Below are positions 19,301 through 24,073 of a stretch of 64,000 nt of DNA, piece after piece. Under the pieces are notes generated by a model. That model was not told the DNA's origin. It did no database searches and saw only the letters and a list, made by a program, of their open reading frames with translations. Location of the stretch: NCBI GenBank assembly GCA_965221195.1, contig OZ244864.1, positions 2,232,001-2,296,000 of the forward strand, read 5' to 3'. This DNA comes from Poriferisodalis sp965221195 (lineage in GTDB: Bacteria; Actinomycetota; Acidimicrobiia; Acidimicrobiales; Poriferisodalaceae). Position 1 is the first letter of the stretch. Each line of letters begins with the position of its first letter. Both the position numbers and the translations under genes were made by a program.

Positions 19301-22223
19301 CATCTGTAGCGATACGTACGGTGAAGATGTCGGCGGTTGTATCATCGTCTTGGCGGTTGGCAAACGGTTTCACAGTAAATGATGTCTTAGACGCAGTGTC
19401 GTCTTTAGTCAACGAAAACGACGGCTTGGCAGACTGCGCGTTGAAGTTCTTCGGATTCCACACACCCGCCGCAGCTTCAAGCTGCACATGGGCTTGATCG
19501 TTAGGGGCAAACACCACACCAGTGTCGCTAACTAGCTCTAGGGGAATGGTTAACTTTTCAGTGCCGCCCAGCGTGCGGTTGTCTGCCAAAGTCACGTCGA
19601 TTGTTGAACCATCCAGAGTCGCTTCAATCAAATAATCAGGAGCGTCTTTTTCTAGCTTGAGTGAGACAATAGTAGGTTCATCGTCTACTAGATCGACCAC
19701 TACATCGGGTAAGGTTGCTGAGTTGTACACAGTGTCGGTTGTTTGGATTGTGTGGGTGATGGTGACATCTGGCCACGTTAAACCGCCTTTGTTGTCTTTG
19801 CTGTCATCGTCGCCAGTGACGGTTATGGTTTTGGTAAGCGCAGCGCCGCGGTCGCTGGGGTTGAACACAACCGGACCAGACACGCTCGCTTTAGCAGAGG
19901 TGTCTGAGATTGTGGGCGTAACGGTGAGCGTTGCAGTTGGATGCTGGCTTAAGCGGATGGTGTAGGTGTCTGTAGAGGCTGGTGAATCACCCACTATCGT
20001 ACTGCCATCAGTTTCGGTGAGCACGATTTTTTTGCCGGGGGCAAGTTGCAACGGCACAATATATCTAAAACAAGGCGAAATGTCGGTGAGGTCATAGGGG
20101 ACAAGATGAGCACCACGATTTGAGAAGGTAGCGCGCTTGCAGTTATCAAAAAGCATGCCGCCTATTTTTATGTCAAAGCGCTGTTGAAGATTGAATGCAG
20201 CAAGCGCATCTGCTGTCATCCGCAGAGTCACCTTTGCTTGAGTATTACTCGTGCGCTCAAGACTTTGAATGGTCATACCGTCGGGAGCGTTCTGTAACTC
20301 AATTGACGGGCCGATAGTTCTTTGTGAGCCACTGATGGTTGTAGTGCCCCCACGCAAAGCAAGCTCAGTAGCAAAAGTCTTACTGCTGACGGTTTCCCAG
20401 CTAGGACGCGGATCACTCACTGTGCCCCAATTTAGGGCTTCCCTCACGGAAAAAGTTGGATCTGGAAAAATTGGTATACTTGTAGTATTCAGTGCGAAAG
20501 TGTACTCAAAATTTTCAGACTGTCCCACACGTTCAAAACTTGATTCTTGGAAATTGCGCAACCCTGGAGGACGAGAGGCACGAATCCCACTTTGTCGTGA
20601 ATTAGCAAAAAATTGGCTAACAAAATTGGATGTGTCGTCGTCGACTAAAGTAATACGTCCGTTGCCACCACGCGTTCCGGTAGCCGCTCTTCCAAACCCG
20701 GTAGACGACAGCACTGAGGCACCAGGTGTGGAGGTACTTTCGCTACGCGGTATATCCACAGTTAAAGAACTGTCACTTCTATCTGCTGCTTCTGCGTCCC
20801 TACCCTGCCGTGAGTTGAACGGTTCATCAAGTTCGATGAGCTTTACTTCGGCTGTGAGTGGACCGTTTTTAGAACTGCCGAAGATCACGGTGTTGCCTTG
20901 CAAGCTGACACCTGTGGCTGGCACTAGCTCTAGCCCATAATCGTCGTCTAATACCTGTGTGGCTGGTGTAACGACGATCGGCACTTCTAAACGTTGGTCG
21001 TCTTTAAAGCGGAAATCGTCGACAGCATTTTTGATGCCCACCTGCAGACGGGCTGGACCTGGATCTGAGTACACCGCCTCGGTGGCCTCTTTGTCGAGTA
21101 CTTTTAGCTCTACTTGCGGTGATGAGGCATCTTGTACAGTCGCGCGCTTTTGCAGTTTGTTAGCATCGGTAGCGGTGCTAATTCTCAGGAGAGGCAGCAA
21201 CTTGGTGTCGTCTATCTCTACAAAAATATCTTCGTCGTTTTCAAGCATATTGTCGGTAGGTGCAGTGAAACTTTGCTGCCAGACGTTTCTCGCGGTGAGC
21301 ATAGTGCTGTTGGAGAGAACCAACTCGGTCTCGGCCGGCGTGTCGGCGACATCAAGTTCCTTGCCAGCAGAGTCGGTGAACTTAAGGGGAACCGGTGTCT
21401 CCCTGTTGCCGATGGCCCGTATGTCAGACAAACGAACTCCGTCATAGAATATGGAGGTGCTAAACGACTCGCCTTCAGATATTGTCGTTGGCGGATTCTC
21501 CGATGCCCTTCGGAGTCCCATAGTTGCCGTCGGGTTCGTCAACCTAAGTCCCGTTGCCTGAGGTACGGGGCATGTGGAAAGGCCGCTGTACTGAAAAAAG
21601 GTTCGACATCTATCTGTAGTAGTCCCCGAACTGACGGACCTTAGCAAGTGTGTACTAATCTGAATATTTAAGATATCTAACGTGGTGGAATTTTCCGGAG
21701 ATTTCTTCATAGCTAGCAGCGCTGCGTCGGTAAACTCCAGAGTCATTTTTGCGGTACGAGTTGTGTTGTTGGCGTCTTTCTCTAAACGCGTTACTTTCAC
21801 GCCAGCTGGAGCGCCCCGTACGCGAATTGACGGCTCTGTGAATTGATGAGTTCTCGCATCATCCTGACTGTTCCTGTAATCACAAGACCCGGTGCCTTCT
21901 ATCGCTTGTTTTGTTGCCACATGCTTACCACCCGACCGCTCGAAGGCGCAACTATAGGTACCCTTGAAAGTCAACGGGGCTGGCACCGTAATGTCAACAG
22001 TGTAGTAGTAACGGCGTACCCCATCGGTTCCCTTAGTACCGCCTGTAAGCAAACTGGCTCTCACAGAAGATGGGTTGAAGCTCAGTGGCCCCGTAGTTCT
22101 TTGCGCTTGGGCGGCGTCGGTGCCTAAGCCCGGCAGGTGCTGACCTATGGGCCCCAAGCCGCTTGCTAGCAGCGCTACTGCTAGCATCACAATAAGACAT
22201 GACTTCCTCAACGATGCTACCAC
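1..22223 (-). CDS. Giant secreted repeat protein (Calx-beta-like adhesin), 3' end beyond the window
   Basis: A single frame without stops runs from a GTG at 22223 to the left edge, over 7,400 codons; I translated long stretches and checked the frame at many points. The GTG is preceded directly by an in-frame TGA and by a GGGGG ribosome-binding tract. The first ~37 residues form a signal peptide (LRKSC, then a hydrophobic run, then AQA before Gln). The rest is built of extracellular beta-sandwich modules. Calx-beta-like units show GRALVAGE and GTDYTL followed by DNDxTTVT linkers (for example 1,010-1,420, 5,400-5,800, 8,190-8,630, 9,830-10,260). At least seven units have a DTYTVKLNTQP...DNxxDxRTxTITHxV pattern (near 5.9, 6.3, 10.4, 11.7, 12.0, 12.9 and 19.8 kb). 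A TYQWQRSD...TYTVTDADVG-type unit lies at 17,640-17,960. I infer a cell-surface or released adhesin; Asp-rich linkers suggest calcium binding. No C-terminal anchor is visible because the 3' end is missing. Confidence 0.9.
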   Translation of the reverse strand, partial: MVASLRKSCLIVMLAVALLASGLGPIGQHLPGLGTDAAQAQRTTGPLSFNPSSVRASLLTGGTKGTDGVRRYYYTVDITVPAPLTFKGTYSCAFERSGGKHVATKQAIEGTGSCDYRNSQDDARTHQFTEPSIRVRGAPAGVKVTRLEKDANNTTRTAKMTLEFTDAALLAMKKSPENSTTLDILNIQISTHLLRSVSSGTTTDRCRTFFQYSGLSTCPVPQATGLRLTNPTATMGLRRASENPPTTISEGESFSTSIFYDGVRLSDIRAIGNRETPVPLKFTDSAGKELDVADTPAETELVLSNSTMLTARNVWQQSFTAPTDNMLENDEDIFVEIDDTKLLPLLRISTATDANKLQKRATVQDASSPQVELKVLDKEATEAVYSDPGPARLQVGIKNAVDDFRFKDDQRLEVPIVVTPATQVLDDDYGLELVPATGVSLQGNTVIFGSSKNGPLTAEVKLIELDEPFNSRQGRDAEAADRSDSSLTVDIPRSESTSTPGASVLSSTGFGRAATGTRGGNGRITLVDDDTSNFVSQFFANSRQSGIRASRPPGLRNFQESSFERVGQSENFEYTFALNTTSIPIFPDPTFSVREALNWGTVSDPRPSWETVSSKTFATELALRGGTTTISGSQRTIGPSIELQNAPDGMTIQSLERTSNTQAKVTLRMTADALAAFNLQQRFDIKIGGMLFDNCKRATFSNRGAHLVPYDLTDISPCFRYIVPLQLAPGKKIVLTETDGSTIVGDSPASTDTYTIRLSQHPTATLTVTPTISDTSAKASVSGPVVFNPSDRGAALTKTITVTGDDDSKDNKGGLTWPDVTITHTIQTTDTVYNSATLPDVVVDLVDDEPTIVSLKLEKDAPDYLIEATLDGSTIDVTLADNRTLGGTEKLTIPLELVSDTGVVFAPNDQAHVQLEAAAGVWNPKNFNAQSAKPSFSLTKDDTASKTSFTVKPFANRQDDDTTADIFTVRIATDANGELKGNNFEGGVFVDTTAAEQSFVLFEAPGETPTLAAFAYPTSLQLAEGETAELQVRIDSKPGIGTTLKVNTAPASGTPATAVSVVSGGSLTFVGDETKANAWHKPQTVTIEATEDEDPYNTQFNLELKRGQTTTTVPVTIIDNDSPSGSLQSDKLLFGTSEFASSGDYGSWQWLSFPVDLKGDYVFAATRGSSREGDGFYQGSGNLCTRNGGVTSPCRRLAQNARGASRSTTLVSDLSGSQLRMVDDGLRVTGQSRGGKRAFVQIQLPQQSNRARLPSNKVYDVTLQIGGRLLVGEKDVFGNTIGNNSQELCAGTVSLTQSGNCSPVELSFQLYPDDLPTARNAQFVGDTTFEMQENFTPATDFTLGKVLALDFNGDTVTYKLKDGSTPGFSIGANDGVLIYKKNTPALNREFSDFTNGQVPLVVIATSTGSNGQPTEVEQPIKVTLLNVDEGAGTVAFTTDSIGRVGTTMSVASVSGDPDGDPKLEDVTYQWQRSDSGTTWVNIPDANAATYTVTDADVDTTKDPYVGKFLRVQATYTDGGGTEQTVASTSLQAFQLAWIGPLVSVTDANTVEGDKTDPAIINIRVSGSTNKTHTGAARLSQPQTLVGNETFDLFFSVFLNGSVTAVPGTDFTDPATDYIIEIDSNLEGVSWEPAHNVTQDPESDPPQYVKVTFQAAPGKPAPASVDLKLTVRGDDDVKQSSFTVGLEPSLSATGDVCGSFCSGEPTYARVTSGSRAITATDADDPDKVVGFAKSLGEVVNLLQTAELIEGTGATANQLTVTLDVTDPAAGSVDVTLEDVSAVYGTDYRYAGSASLTEVGKTQTFTLSWPKDSTTASFVLESFADADDEVTNKLLNIRLSNPTGGFSIAAEKHLRVHVVDDDATTVSLSGGGLRPEGVSSGGHIPTFTVKLSRPLAIFNGPVGKARVFTEIVQVPLTFASSTGVKFGTADGVGNITGQDIEWKLVAADSPGVTILRLGATAPVLTFTAPRSGVSTVQTAVIQLVSAKKDDDSDDELVTVSLGDLNDSSLTRTNLDTVQANALNSQAVFGVVDQPSATDRVAVLPAAVQLLEDGNGQYSLALAKAPTAAVTITVTSSDTAVVALTALTQPAGGPTATLQNDGTLKIMWAAPKDASDFGWRVPALVGLSAKGDADANDETVTLTHAVSGYGSVTTASAVTATVRENVVTVAAAEANEGDALSFEVSLPLPATTTVTVPYTLANGRGDSSDPTYSVATGSADGTSADYNNTAGSVTIAKGQKSATITVPTTDDSVYEGDHYLTLTLGTPTVSSGTAPPLSTSNNKAVGTINDEADLPTIQFDRASFTRNEDAGSVKVTLTKTGTTLVPATVTVTATDRTATAGNDYKWPNDLEVTFAANETSKTFDVEIIDDTDQEVGSENFRLTLSAFAHAKAGSTNESAVIISGGEEPAVSLSVDPAAVIEGSFAVITVTAKNLGPKAFNVPLILKSGTGTAVAADVRFDNSGTVSIPAKKLGVTPEPIKTRIHAVADETTEGAETLTVTFGKLPPGIYLDDDSSVATEVVLTITEPPPITELPADSPLIPTGVGPGESFRLLFSTATDTATTTTFAATSSDIATYNKAVRDHAALHGRRSGKDLLTPSQIAPYAGLFSAVAQTASVNVRANTDTESSDTDAPIYWVGGDKAADDYDDFYDGDWDSETARNHRGGAVPTSATGDHWTGVPYGSGNSAGYVLGTSGTNAANIAHGRLGDTTTGVTPLTGRRTTAATKLPLLGLSPVFTVEDKVLRGTGLSVEVDGGVLSMLERATRENRLGNRDSLNIVFDTALSGSVVVVGSVALRSSRLTRTPGVLDTTSYPIATVQPAVISRGSESALLTVFSDRYDVADAPGGFHEGVISWKVYTSASYSTNSPTVVAGLKVPDVPFRIVDDDPTPVELLAASVPDLSATEADSSDTASVRVRLGRALVAGETLTVPLKAAGAVLGTDFSLALSGSPQGVSYATVAGLGEATFTGPSAREAVLTIAALNDADTTNERLVLSIADRSDVASPKPGDGFMRSTGLAGGACSGTRCVAVGRTLVTSQTVSITDDDIGVRLSLSGAAVVGENAGTLSYGVRLASAPVANETVTVTVSSGTTSALTVTAGSSLTFTADDWSTAKQVTVTGVNNPADAADLVVDVTHSVSSTGGTSPVYASGVPSRVLQVTVIDDDKTSVTLSGGGSFTEADASSSGATVTVRLSRPLADGEIVEVPLNLFSPSEAPLVSGKRPAPGVAAQDRFVDWSVAGTGTSISVDTLTAAARRFGNREQLVVTFSGAGAQTATVTFTPAIDNKDTQDTSDDVGVGDADSSDEVVNVTLADEFNVSQRLTNVSGGFTPTGSARFVVVDTDLGVNVVESGGATTVSENGGTDTYTVKLNTQPSANVTIKVESNTVSAATVSPATLTFTDSDWDTAKTVTVTGVNDSVDNPGDRTATISHTVTSTDSDYAGRSVNDVVVIVEDDESTPTTAGLVFDEIGGSTVVTEKSGSAKLDRYTVKLSRRPLANVVVTVSSRLPFGAWVSTSKSGFGLSLSYTFTPGNWDGARTVWVQAQDDVVDNPNDQRTGTIAHRLTSDDPAFNRRLETVDVTVIDDDDAPSAITLTVDTDTGTDGTQTSVAEDGGAKTVEVTATITDSTRFGVAQDVSVTVGASSDTATAGTDYATVADQTITIAAGAASGSATFTFTPTPDTTDEQPEVVSLTGTLGNVTFTNTELSIIDNDPTVVTVARTDSGAIAEDSSESVAARSAEFTITLSRALVAGEQIDVPLLISGAGISAGDYTLTLKSGDSLNTGVTLTGATTLKPTVTFADAQARTATLTLTATDDRVAEGTSETLTVTLGDLAASSLDTNVGGGASVSRDGDNNIVDNTFNVTITDDDTAGITITQTSGNTTVTENGGTDTYTVVLNSQPSHDVTVRLVSGTVATLIDGPDDSTVPVRRVTLTFTPTDWNSPQTITVTGQNDNRDNPTPGRSSTITHTVTSSDTRYNNFSVADVTVPVTDDDPTTVTLTRDTSTTFVEGDSVGYRLTLGRALVAGEILPVTLTFSSGSGVATRGTDYTLACPTTLPTGVTCNNLNTAATPTITFTGGSNAARAVTITLTTAADKVDGANVKTVNIGLGTLNSSSGTKLDGGAKGVDNADVVTITDDVATSVTLELSGRKAIEESTQTQVKVRLGRDLLAGEVVRVPLTVTGTGVTANDYRLALAAGVGESTGVSLNTTAPFSAAAPQVIFTGAAGTEQVATLTLTARSDGATESPELLSVAFGSVTSNLDQIDVATYSTQGTTVVGSPLVITVSDSGGVPTLELTSLVSREVKNRVPEGTVLNRFNLLLSRKLASSDPRVINFEIGLGGTAVRGVDYTFEGADATQSAGVKVTNLADTDGNPVISINRSTFRVASSYSSVNLGLKILQDDVTETTDKTIILSTSAGTITLGTYDAPDSVEVQFTRSDYTYVEGDGSISPVLSLDTLTGKALEFPITLTGTATSGEDYQPRSTLTVLPDGVLTPDYNILGIDDDIDEPDETLIITLGDAPSGATKGSRDTGTVTITDNDPTTVTLTRDAASVVAEGSTLDYTLTLGRALVEGEILPVPLTFSSGSGTATRNTDYTLACPTTLPTGVTCNNLNTATTPTVTFTGGASAAESVTITLTASTDDTVEATGETVDIGLGTLNNRSGTNLDGGATGTDNAAVVTITDPGGIVPTVSVTAGSAVTEGTAATFTVTANPAPLANLAVTIKVADDASDEADYVATADEGDQTVTISAGQTTATFTVATVADTTDELNGAVTATVQTGAGYTVSSTASSASVKVTDNDATTVTLSLLGENTVLSSNSRLLLDVTLSRSLVAGEVLKVPVLFSGAKLGESFSVTPIQATALGVASGDFSTDAESFFTFTGPVNPTSPSQMILFYVPDTNNVDDILTVSLPATSASGSPKLTATGFAEAVTGSGSVSVRLDDPGDDEDITVRLRGGGVINGSLSSGDAAEVEVDVELGRALAAGEFVTAVLAFDDKKTIKADVSSNAQILGAKGTSDNFLYFRWSVTGDGVTSRFENSTAINTLELDFTGSDTDTVQTATLKFVSTGQEKNSSSNSVEAADDEEHELVEITTATGNAFWGRESVNLKLVPFDDKDSETLDDVTTRVLITDDDATAWQLSFKDTDNAALTAASVDEGDDFTFNVTLPDGVTGPVTIPLTYTHGTGSSVADFAADGLPASVTIPFGQSSATVTISTLKDQALESAETLTVTFGSVLPAFTGANQSFVLTVNDAGFVGLVITESGTPASTSVPEDGSSTDTYTVKLGSEPTHDVTVTITSDTPTAATTSPTTLTFSTTNWDKPQTVTVTGVDDDLDNTSDKRTVTLTHAVSSSDTDYNGLKDVPLEVTVTDDDSVGFTITQTSGSTSVAENAGTDTYTVKLNTQPTAIVSIGLRASGPVKLSANAVAFTASDWNSAKTITVTGVDDSVDNTGGSRSATITHDVSARDSKYHALPDRDITVTVTDDDATTVTLARDAGSSITEGSTLDYTLTLGRALVADEALTVPLTFSSGSGTATRGTDYTLKCASAIGVACANLNSGSATVTFTGSSTAADAVTITLSAVIDSVDEGDGETVNIGLGTLDANSGTNLDGGAAGTDNAGVLTITDFEPEAPLLVLVPSSVAAASLNGAKVVLQPKFASFFDTSSSYYDSTNDVLTAAAKKLFRLVGAPAGVSISDVVLRDEVDGSAELGLPLSFKHRSVEITLAYSGDGFDADRVVTVSVDPSVGESPSVGLLQVVDTDKNAFKDYLSAVSVDLTIKAPPVSKVTLSRVSGGSVAEGGSVSYRLVLDRPLPAGGKLVVPLTVGGDATLGVAAKPAVGDKPAVAATNDFALTCQRVVGVECTNLGTTPTVTFTGVANAVKAINIRLDAHKDDSVETSGETVDIGVGTLVPTGLGDGVSVSSVDEAAVLKIVEPSTDVEVNLKASNSGVVVEGGSLTVTVELASVAATELVFPVNVLTFAGTQDGLCRSTPVDGLPAKKRQTTLADSRVVEIELCKSATFARAASSDDFTVSGPSITVAKDATAGSLTLTAVDDAVVEFAEVLAVELGDLPAGFVAGLSDVVSVTIADDDAVALSVAVNPDTYSRSQRVSESGGAQTVRVTASVVGGGTFATDRTVNVTVGADGDSATEGTDYDTVDPLTVTIAAGESSGFADFTLTPKVDNTDEKVEVLSVSGTSSGVVVGVVEANVFIERAAEVVIVDDDELVTQLQLSFDADADTAGTQTFVREGGGAKKVKVTATIVGDTRFADDVSFELFVGDRGDTAVEGTDYTEVADQRATTLDGKTVLKGVNVITIKANQASGSATFTLTPTNDSNDESTEQLSLYLLIKTGQPGEPSFVAEKVFLPIFDDDGKVAVRLLATAGDIAENAGSKDIVVELERPLTGSETVTVPLTLTGATVTDDFTWALQPSSQTGVSLLTASPHSTQNPALQLAAGASQAVLRFTAVNNTTRTQPFVTVDYGTGALAPSGTNVTIETPSGGPIGFAILDDETGAVEVPADWAPKPSAVSGGGTFRLLFATSGSRDATSADIAVYDGFVRSHAATSSLASLVPYAGFFRAVASTPTVDADTHNDADVTDDGTGEAIYWLDGHKAADNYSDFWDNTWDDDNSPTNEDGTVTDLSADASFQSYYTGTAAGGNRRNGFELGSTQVVGTGELGTTFGTLSSGFFRSDGGTDKTGLPFYALSPPFTLEATVEPTVQFAAATYTATEASASRTVTVTINASPAPSAELTVNYSVTGTAASGTDFTALSGTATIAANASSTTFDVTITDDNIDDDAETIIVTLTANNAYTLGTTKATTITITDDDATPTGITLTVDADTSANGNQGAISENGGAKTVRVTATVNGSTRFATAQTVTVTVGASSDSATEGTDYTTVADQTITIAAGAASGSVTFTLTPTNDTTDEPTEELSISGTSGSLALTGKTIRITDNDPTTVTLAREAGGVTEGNTLDYTLTLGRALVDGEALAVPLTFSSVSGTATRGTDYTLKCASAAGVACANLNSGSATVTFTGSSTAVDAVTITLSAVIDSVDEGDGETVNIGLGTLDANSGTNLDGGAAGTDNAAVLTITDFEPEAPLLVLVPSSVAAASLNGAKVVLRPKFASFFDTSSSYYDSTNDVLTAAAKKLFRLVGAPAGVSISDVVLLDEADGSAELGLPLSFKHRSVEITLAYSGDGFDADRVVTVSVDPSVGESPSVGLLQVVDTDKNAFKDYLSAVSVDLTIKAPPVSKVTLSRESGGSVAEGASVSYRLVLDRPLPAGGKLVVPLTVTGDARLGVAAKPAVGDKPAVAATNDFALTCQTVVGVECTNLGTTPTVTFTGVANAVKAINIRLDAHKDDSVETSGETVDIGVGTLVPTGLGDRVSVSSVDEAAVLKIVEPSTDVGVNLKASNSGVVVEGGTL
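2150..2700 (-). other. YW-L-G-K-A-AD module, copy 2, inside the giant protein
   Basis: The minus-strand translation has FRLLFATS, then SADIAVYDGFV, YAGFFRAVAST, IYWLDGHKAADNYSDFWD and a Gly/Asn-rich tail with GFELGS. The same order of motifs recurs at 14,110-14,620. It differs from the surrounding Calx-beta-like units. It resembles an uncharacterised module I associate with large secreted bacterial proteins; its function is unknown to me. Confidence 0.7.
4390..5739. repeat. Long near-identical intragenic repeat, copy B
   Basis: Partner of the segment at 1-1350 inside the same giant gene. It encodes a Calx-beta-like unit, a spacer domain and a second Calx-beta-like unit. Near-identity at the DNA level, while other modules of the same type in the gene have drifted far apart, points to recent duplication or gene conversion. 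Confidence 0.9.
14110..14620 (-). other. YW-V-G-K-A-AD module, copy 1, inside the giant protein
   Basis: The translation shows ESFRLLFSTA, SSDIATYNKAV, YAGLFSAVAQT, IYWVGGDKAADDYDDFYDG, then a Gly-rich stretch with WTGVPYGSGN and GYVLGTSG. It is homologous to the module at 2,150-2,700 and about 12 kb away in the same gene. Conserved Trp, Tyr and Asp residues suggest a folded domain rather than a linker. Confidence 0.7.
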
Positions 22224-22357
22224 TCACTTACCCCCATAACAGTTGAGCCTGAGCGCTACGCCGCAGGATTTCGCCGTACACCACATCGGTGCTGCCACCG
22301 CGATCTGCGCGCGACAAACCGGCCGACGCGTGCGCTAGAGCACGACCGGTAATCAGC

Positions 22358-22377
22358 GGGGGGGGGGGGGGGGGGGG
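22358..22377. repeat. G20 homopolymer (C20 on the coding strand of the giant gene)
   Basis: Twenty consecutive G on the plus strand, centred about 145 bp upstream of the giant gene's start codon. Such tracts change length by slipped-strand mispairing and are a classic cause of phase variation of surface proteins in other bacteria. The exact count could also be a sequencing or assembly artefact. Confidence 0.85.
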
Positions 22378-22508
22378 CCAATCCAACGCAAAACCGCCCG
22401 CGGGCGCGACAGGGATCTAAGATCTGCGGAACTTTTCTCATGGTCGCCGGGATACTACCACAGGTGAGACCCGCCGGGGACTCCCCGTTGTGCGCGGTCG
22501 GGCCATCA

Positions 22509-22519
22509 CCCCCCCCCCC
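22509..22519. repeat. C11 homopolymer
   Basis: Eleven consecutive C on the plus strand, about 130 bp from the G20 tract and about 290 bp upstream of the giant gene start. It is the second slippage-prone tract in the same 5' region. Confidence 0.85.
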
Positions 22520-22580
22520 GAGGCAGGCACGAGGCAGGTCCGAGAACAAATGAAGCCAACAATCGCATTAGGGTTCCGCG

Positions 22581-23867
22581 CTAAGGTCCTAGGGCTGTGA
22601 TCGGCACCACGGTGATGCCATCTGGCAACTCTACACCAACACCGGTCGCAGTGACAACCCCCAGTTTGATGGGCGCGCCCATCTTGGCGGTGTCTACCCG
22701 TTCCCTCAGACTCCGCAACGACTCAACAGCCTCGGCGACTCCGTCGTCGCTGCCGAGCTTGACCTCAAAAGCCGCCCACTCCCCATCAGCCCGCACTAGG
22801 ATCACATCAATTTCTAGGCCGTACTCGTCTCGGTAGTGCGATAGCTGACATCCGTCCAATTGCGAATAGACCCGCAGATCGCGCAGCACCAGCGACTCAA
22901 AAAGCGATCCGAAGAACTCTAGGTCGGCCCGAAGCCGAGCACCGCTGGTTCGCAAAGCAGCAACGGCGAGGGACGGGCACACGAAATGTCGCGTCGGAGT
23001 GGTGCGCAGCGCAACTCGAGACCGCAGGTGCGGCTGCCACGCCGGCAGGTCTTCGGTAACAAACAGCCGCTCAAGAGCCTGCATATAGCTCTTTACCGTT
23101 CGGGGATGCACCGGCATCTCCCGGTCACCTGACGCGTCGTGGGCAATCGTTGCATACGAAGCTTTCGTGCCGATACTTCGCCCTAGCGATGCCAACACCC
23201 GCCTGACCCCCACAGGATCGCGCTTGATGTCGTCAACCGCAGCGATATCGACCCTGCTGATGTCATCTAGATAGTTGCGCAGGTACCTCTGGGCCGCGAC
23301 GGGCGTTGCGGAGACGATCCGGGGCCAGCCTCCTCGGCACACGAGATTGACCATGTTTGCCATGTCTGCCACAGACCAGCCGGCATTTTCTGGACGACAA
23401 GGCTCGCCGTTTAGCATCTGGGCCAACGACACGCTGCCGTCGGACTCACCCGACTCAAACAGCGACATGGGCCGCATTCGTACTCGTGCCACTCGCCCAG
23501 CTCCCGAATGTCGAGTGATATCATCAGGCGGACTGGCGGATCCAGTGAGAATGAACTGACCCATCTGTACACGGTCGTCGCACGCACGCCGCATGGGATT
23601 CCAGATGCCGGGGGCCTGCTGCCACTCGTCTAGCAGGCGAGGCACAGCACCGTCAAGCAGCCTCGTGGGATCGACAGAAGCGGCCAAACCGACACCGGGC
23701 ATCGTGTCTAGCAGGGCCTCGCTTTGTGCGAAACGCTTACCAGTCCATGTCTTGCCACTGGCGCGGGGACCATCTAGAAGCACAGCAGGGCTGGCCTGCA
23801 GGGTCTCCGACACTTCCTGATCGACGACACGAGGTCGATACCCAACGGGGGTCAGAACACCTGCCAC
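22581..23867 (-). CDS. AAA_14/DUF4143 family ATPase
   Basis: A 428-residue protein with a Walker A motif GPRASGKT (residues 33-40), a Walker B-like LLDEWQ (near 78-83), the LTGSAS sensor stretch (near 107-112) and a C-terminal DUF4143 region. That region has a restriction-nuclease-like pattern (EIDVILV...FEVKLG). This is the standard layout of a widespread prokaryotic ATPase family of unknown function; an ancestral link to DNA- or toxin-related systems has been suggested but is unproven. It is transcribed alone, toward the giant gene. The ATG at 23867 gives the full N-terminal region; upstream sequence is repetitive and non-coding. It could regulate or belong with the giant gene only by position, for which there is no direct support. 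Confidence 0.85.
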   Translation of the reverse strand: MAGVLTPVGYRPRVVDQEVSETLQASPAVLLDGPRASGKTWTGKRFAQSEALLDTMPGVGLAASVDPTRLLDGAVPRLLDEWQQAPGIWNPMRRACDDRVQMGQFILTGSASPPDDITRHSGAGRVARVRMRPMSLFESGESDGSVSLAQMLNGEPCRPENAGWSVADMANMVNLVCRGGWPRIVSATPVAAQRYLRNYLDDISRVDIAAVDDIKRDPVGVRRVLASLGRSIGTKASYATIAHDASGDREMPVHPRTVKSYMQALERLFVTEDLPAWQPHLRSRVALRTTPTRHFVCPSLAVAALRTSGARLRADLEFFGSLFESLVLRDLRVYSQLDGCQLSHYRDEYGLEIDVILVRADGEWAAFEVKLGSDDGVAEAVESLRSLRERVDTAKMGAPIKLGVVTATGVGVELPDGITVVPITALGP

Positions 23868-23907
23868 AGTCGCAGAGCTTAGCCTAATGGTGTGTAGCCA
23901 AGTGCTA

Positions 23908-24039
23908 TTTTATGGTGGGTTTGGGTGCTGTTTTATGGTGGGTTTGGGTGCTGAAAAACAGTGTCGGTGCCACGGTGTCTGGGCCACGGTGTTTGTACCA
24001 CGGTGTTTGTACCACGGTGTTTGTACCACGGTGTTTGTG
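23908..24039. repeat. Short tandem repeats: 23-bp unit x2 and 14-bp unit x5
   Basis: TTTTATGGTGGGTTTGGGTGCTG occurs twice in a row from 23908, in a stretch upstream of the ATPase gene. CCACGGTGTTTGTA-type units recur at 14-bp spacing at 23970, 23984, 23998, 24012 and 24026, downstream of the ThDP-enzyme stop. Everything between 23868 and 24073 is non-coding in my reading. Confidence 0.8.
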
Positions 24040-24073
24040 CTTCGGCGCTTCAGCGTCGGCGTTTTAGTGTGTT

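Larger units (their letters stand above)
22224..22580. other. 5' region of the giant gene with two homopolymer tracts
   Basis: About 357 bp lie between the giant gene start and the stop of the upstream ATPase gene. On the plus strand they hold a run of 20 G (22358-22377) and a run of 11 C (22509-22519), beside a short duplication of GAGGCAGG. A 97-codon minus-strand frame spans both tracts and reads them as glycine and proline runs; it shows no other protein-like feature and I do not call it. The promoter of the giant gene most likely lies here. A TTGGAT element upstream of the G20 tract (minus-strand sense) and TGATTA downstream of it could be -35/-10 elements, but this is weak. Confidence 0.6.

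Noticed and set aside
7..22127. Dozens of short plus-strand frames across the first 22 kb
   Set aside because: They are antisense shadows of the giant minus-strand gene, rich in Ser/Val/Thr or Arg, lack ribosome-binding sites and have no protein family features.
22256..22549. 97-codon minus-strand gene upstream of the giant gene
   Set aside because: It merely reads through both homopolymer tracts as Gly and Pro runs and shows no conserved pattern; the region is better explained as a control region.
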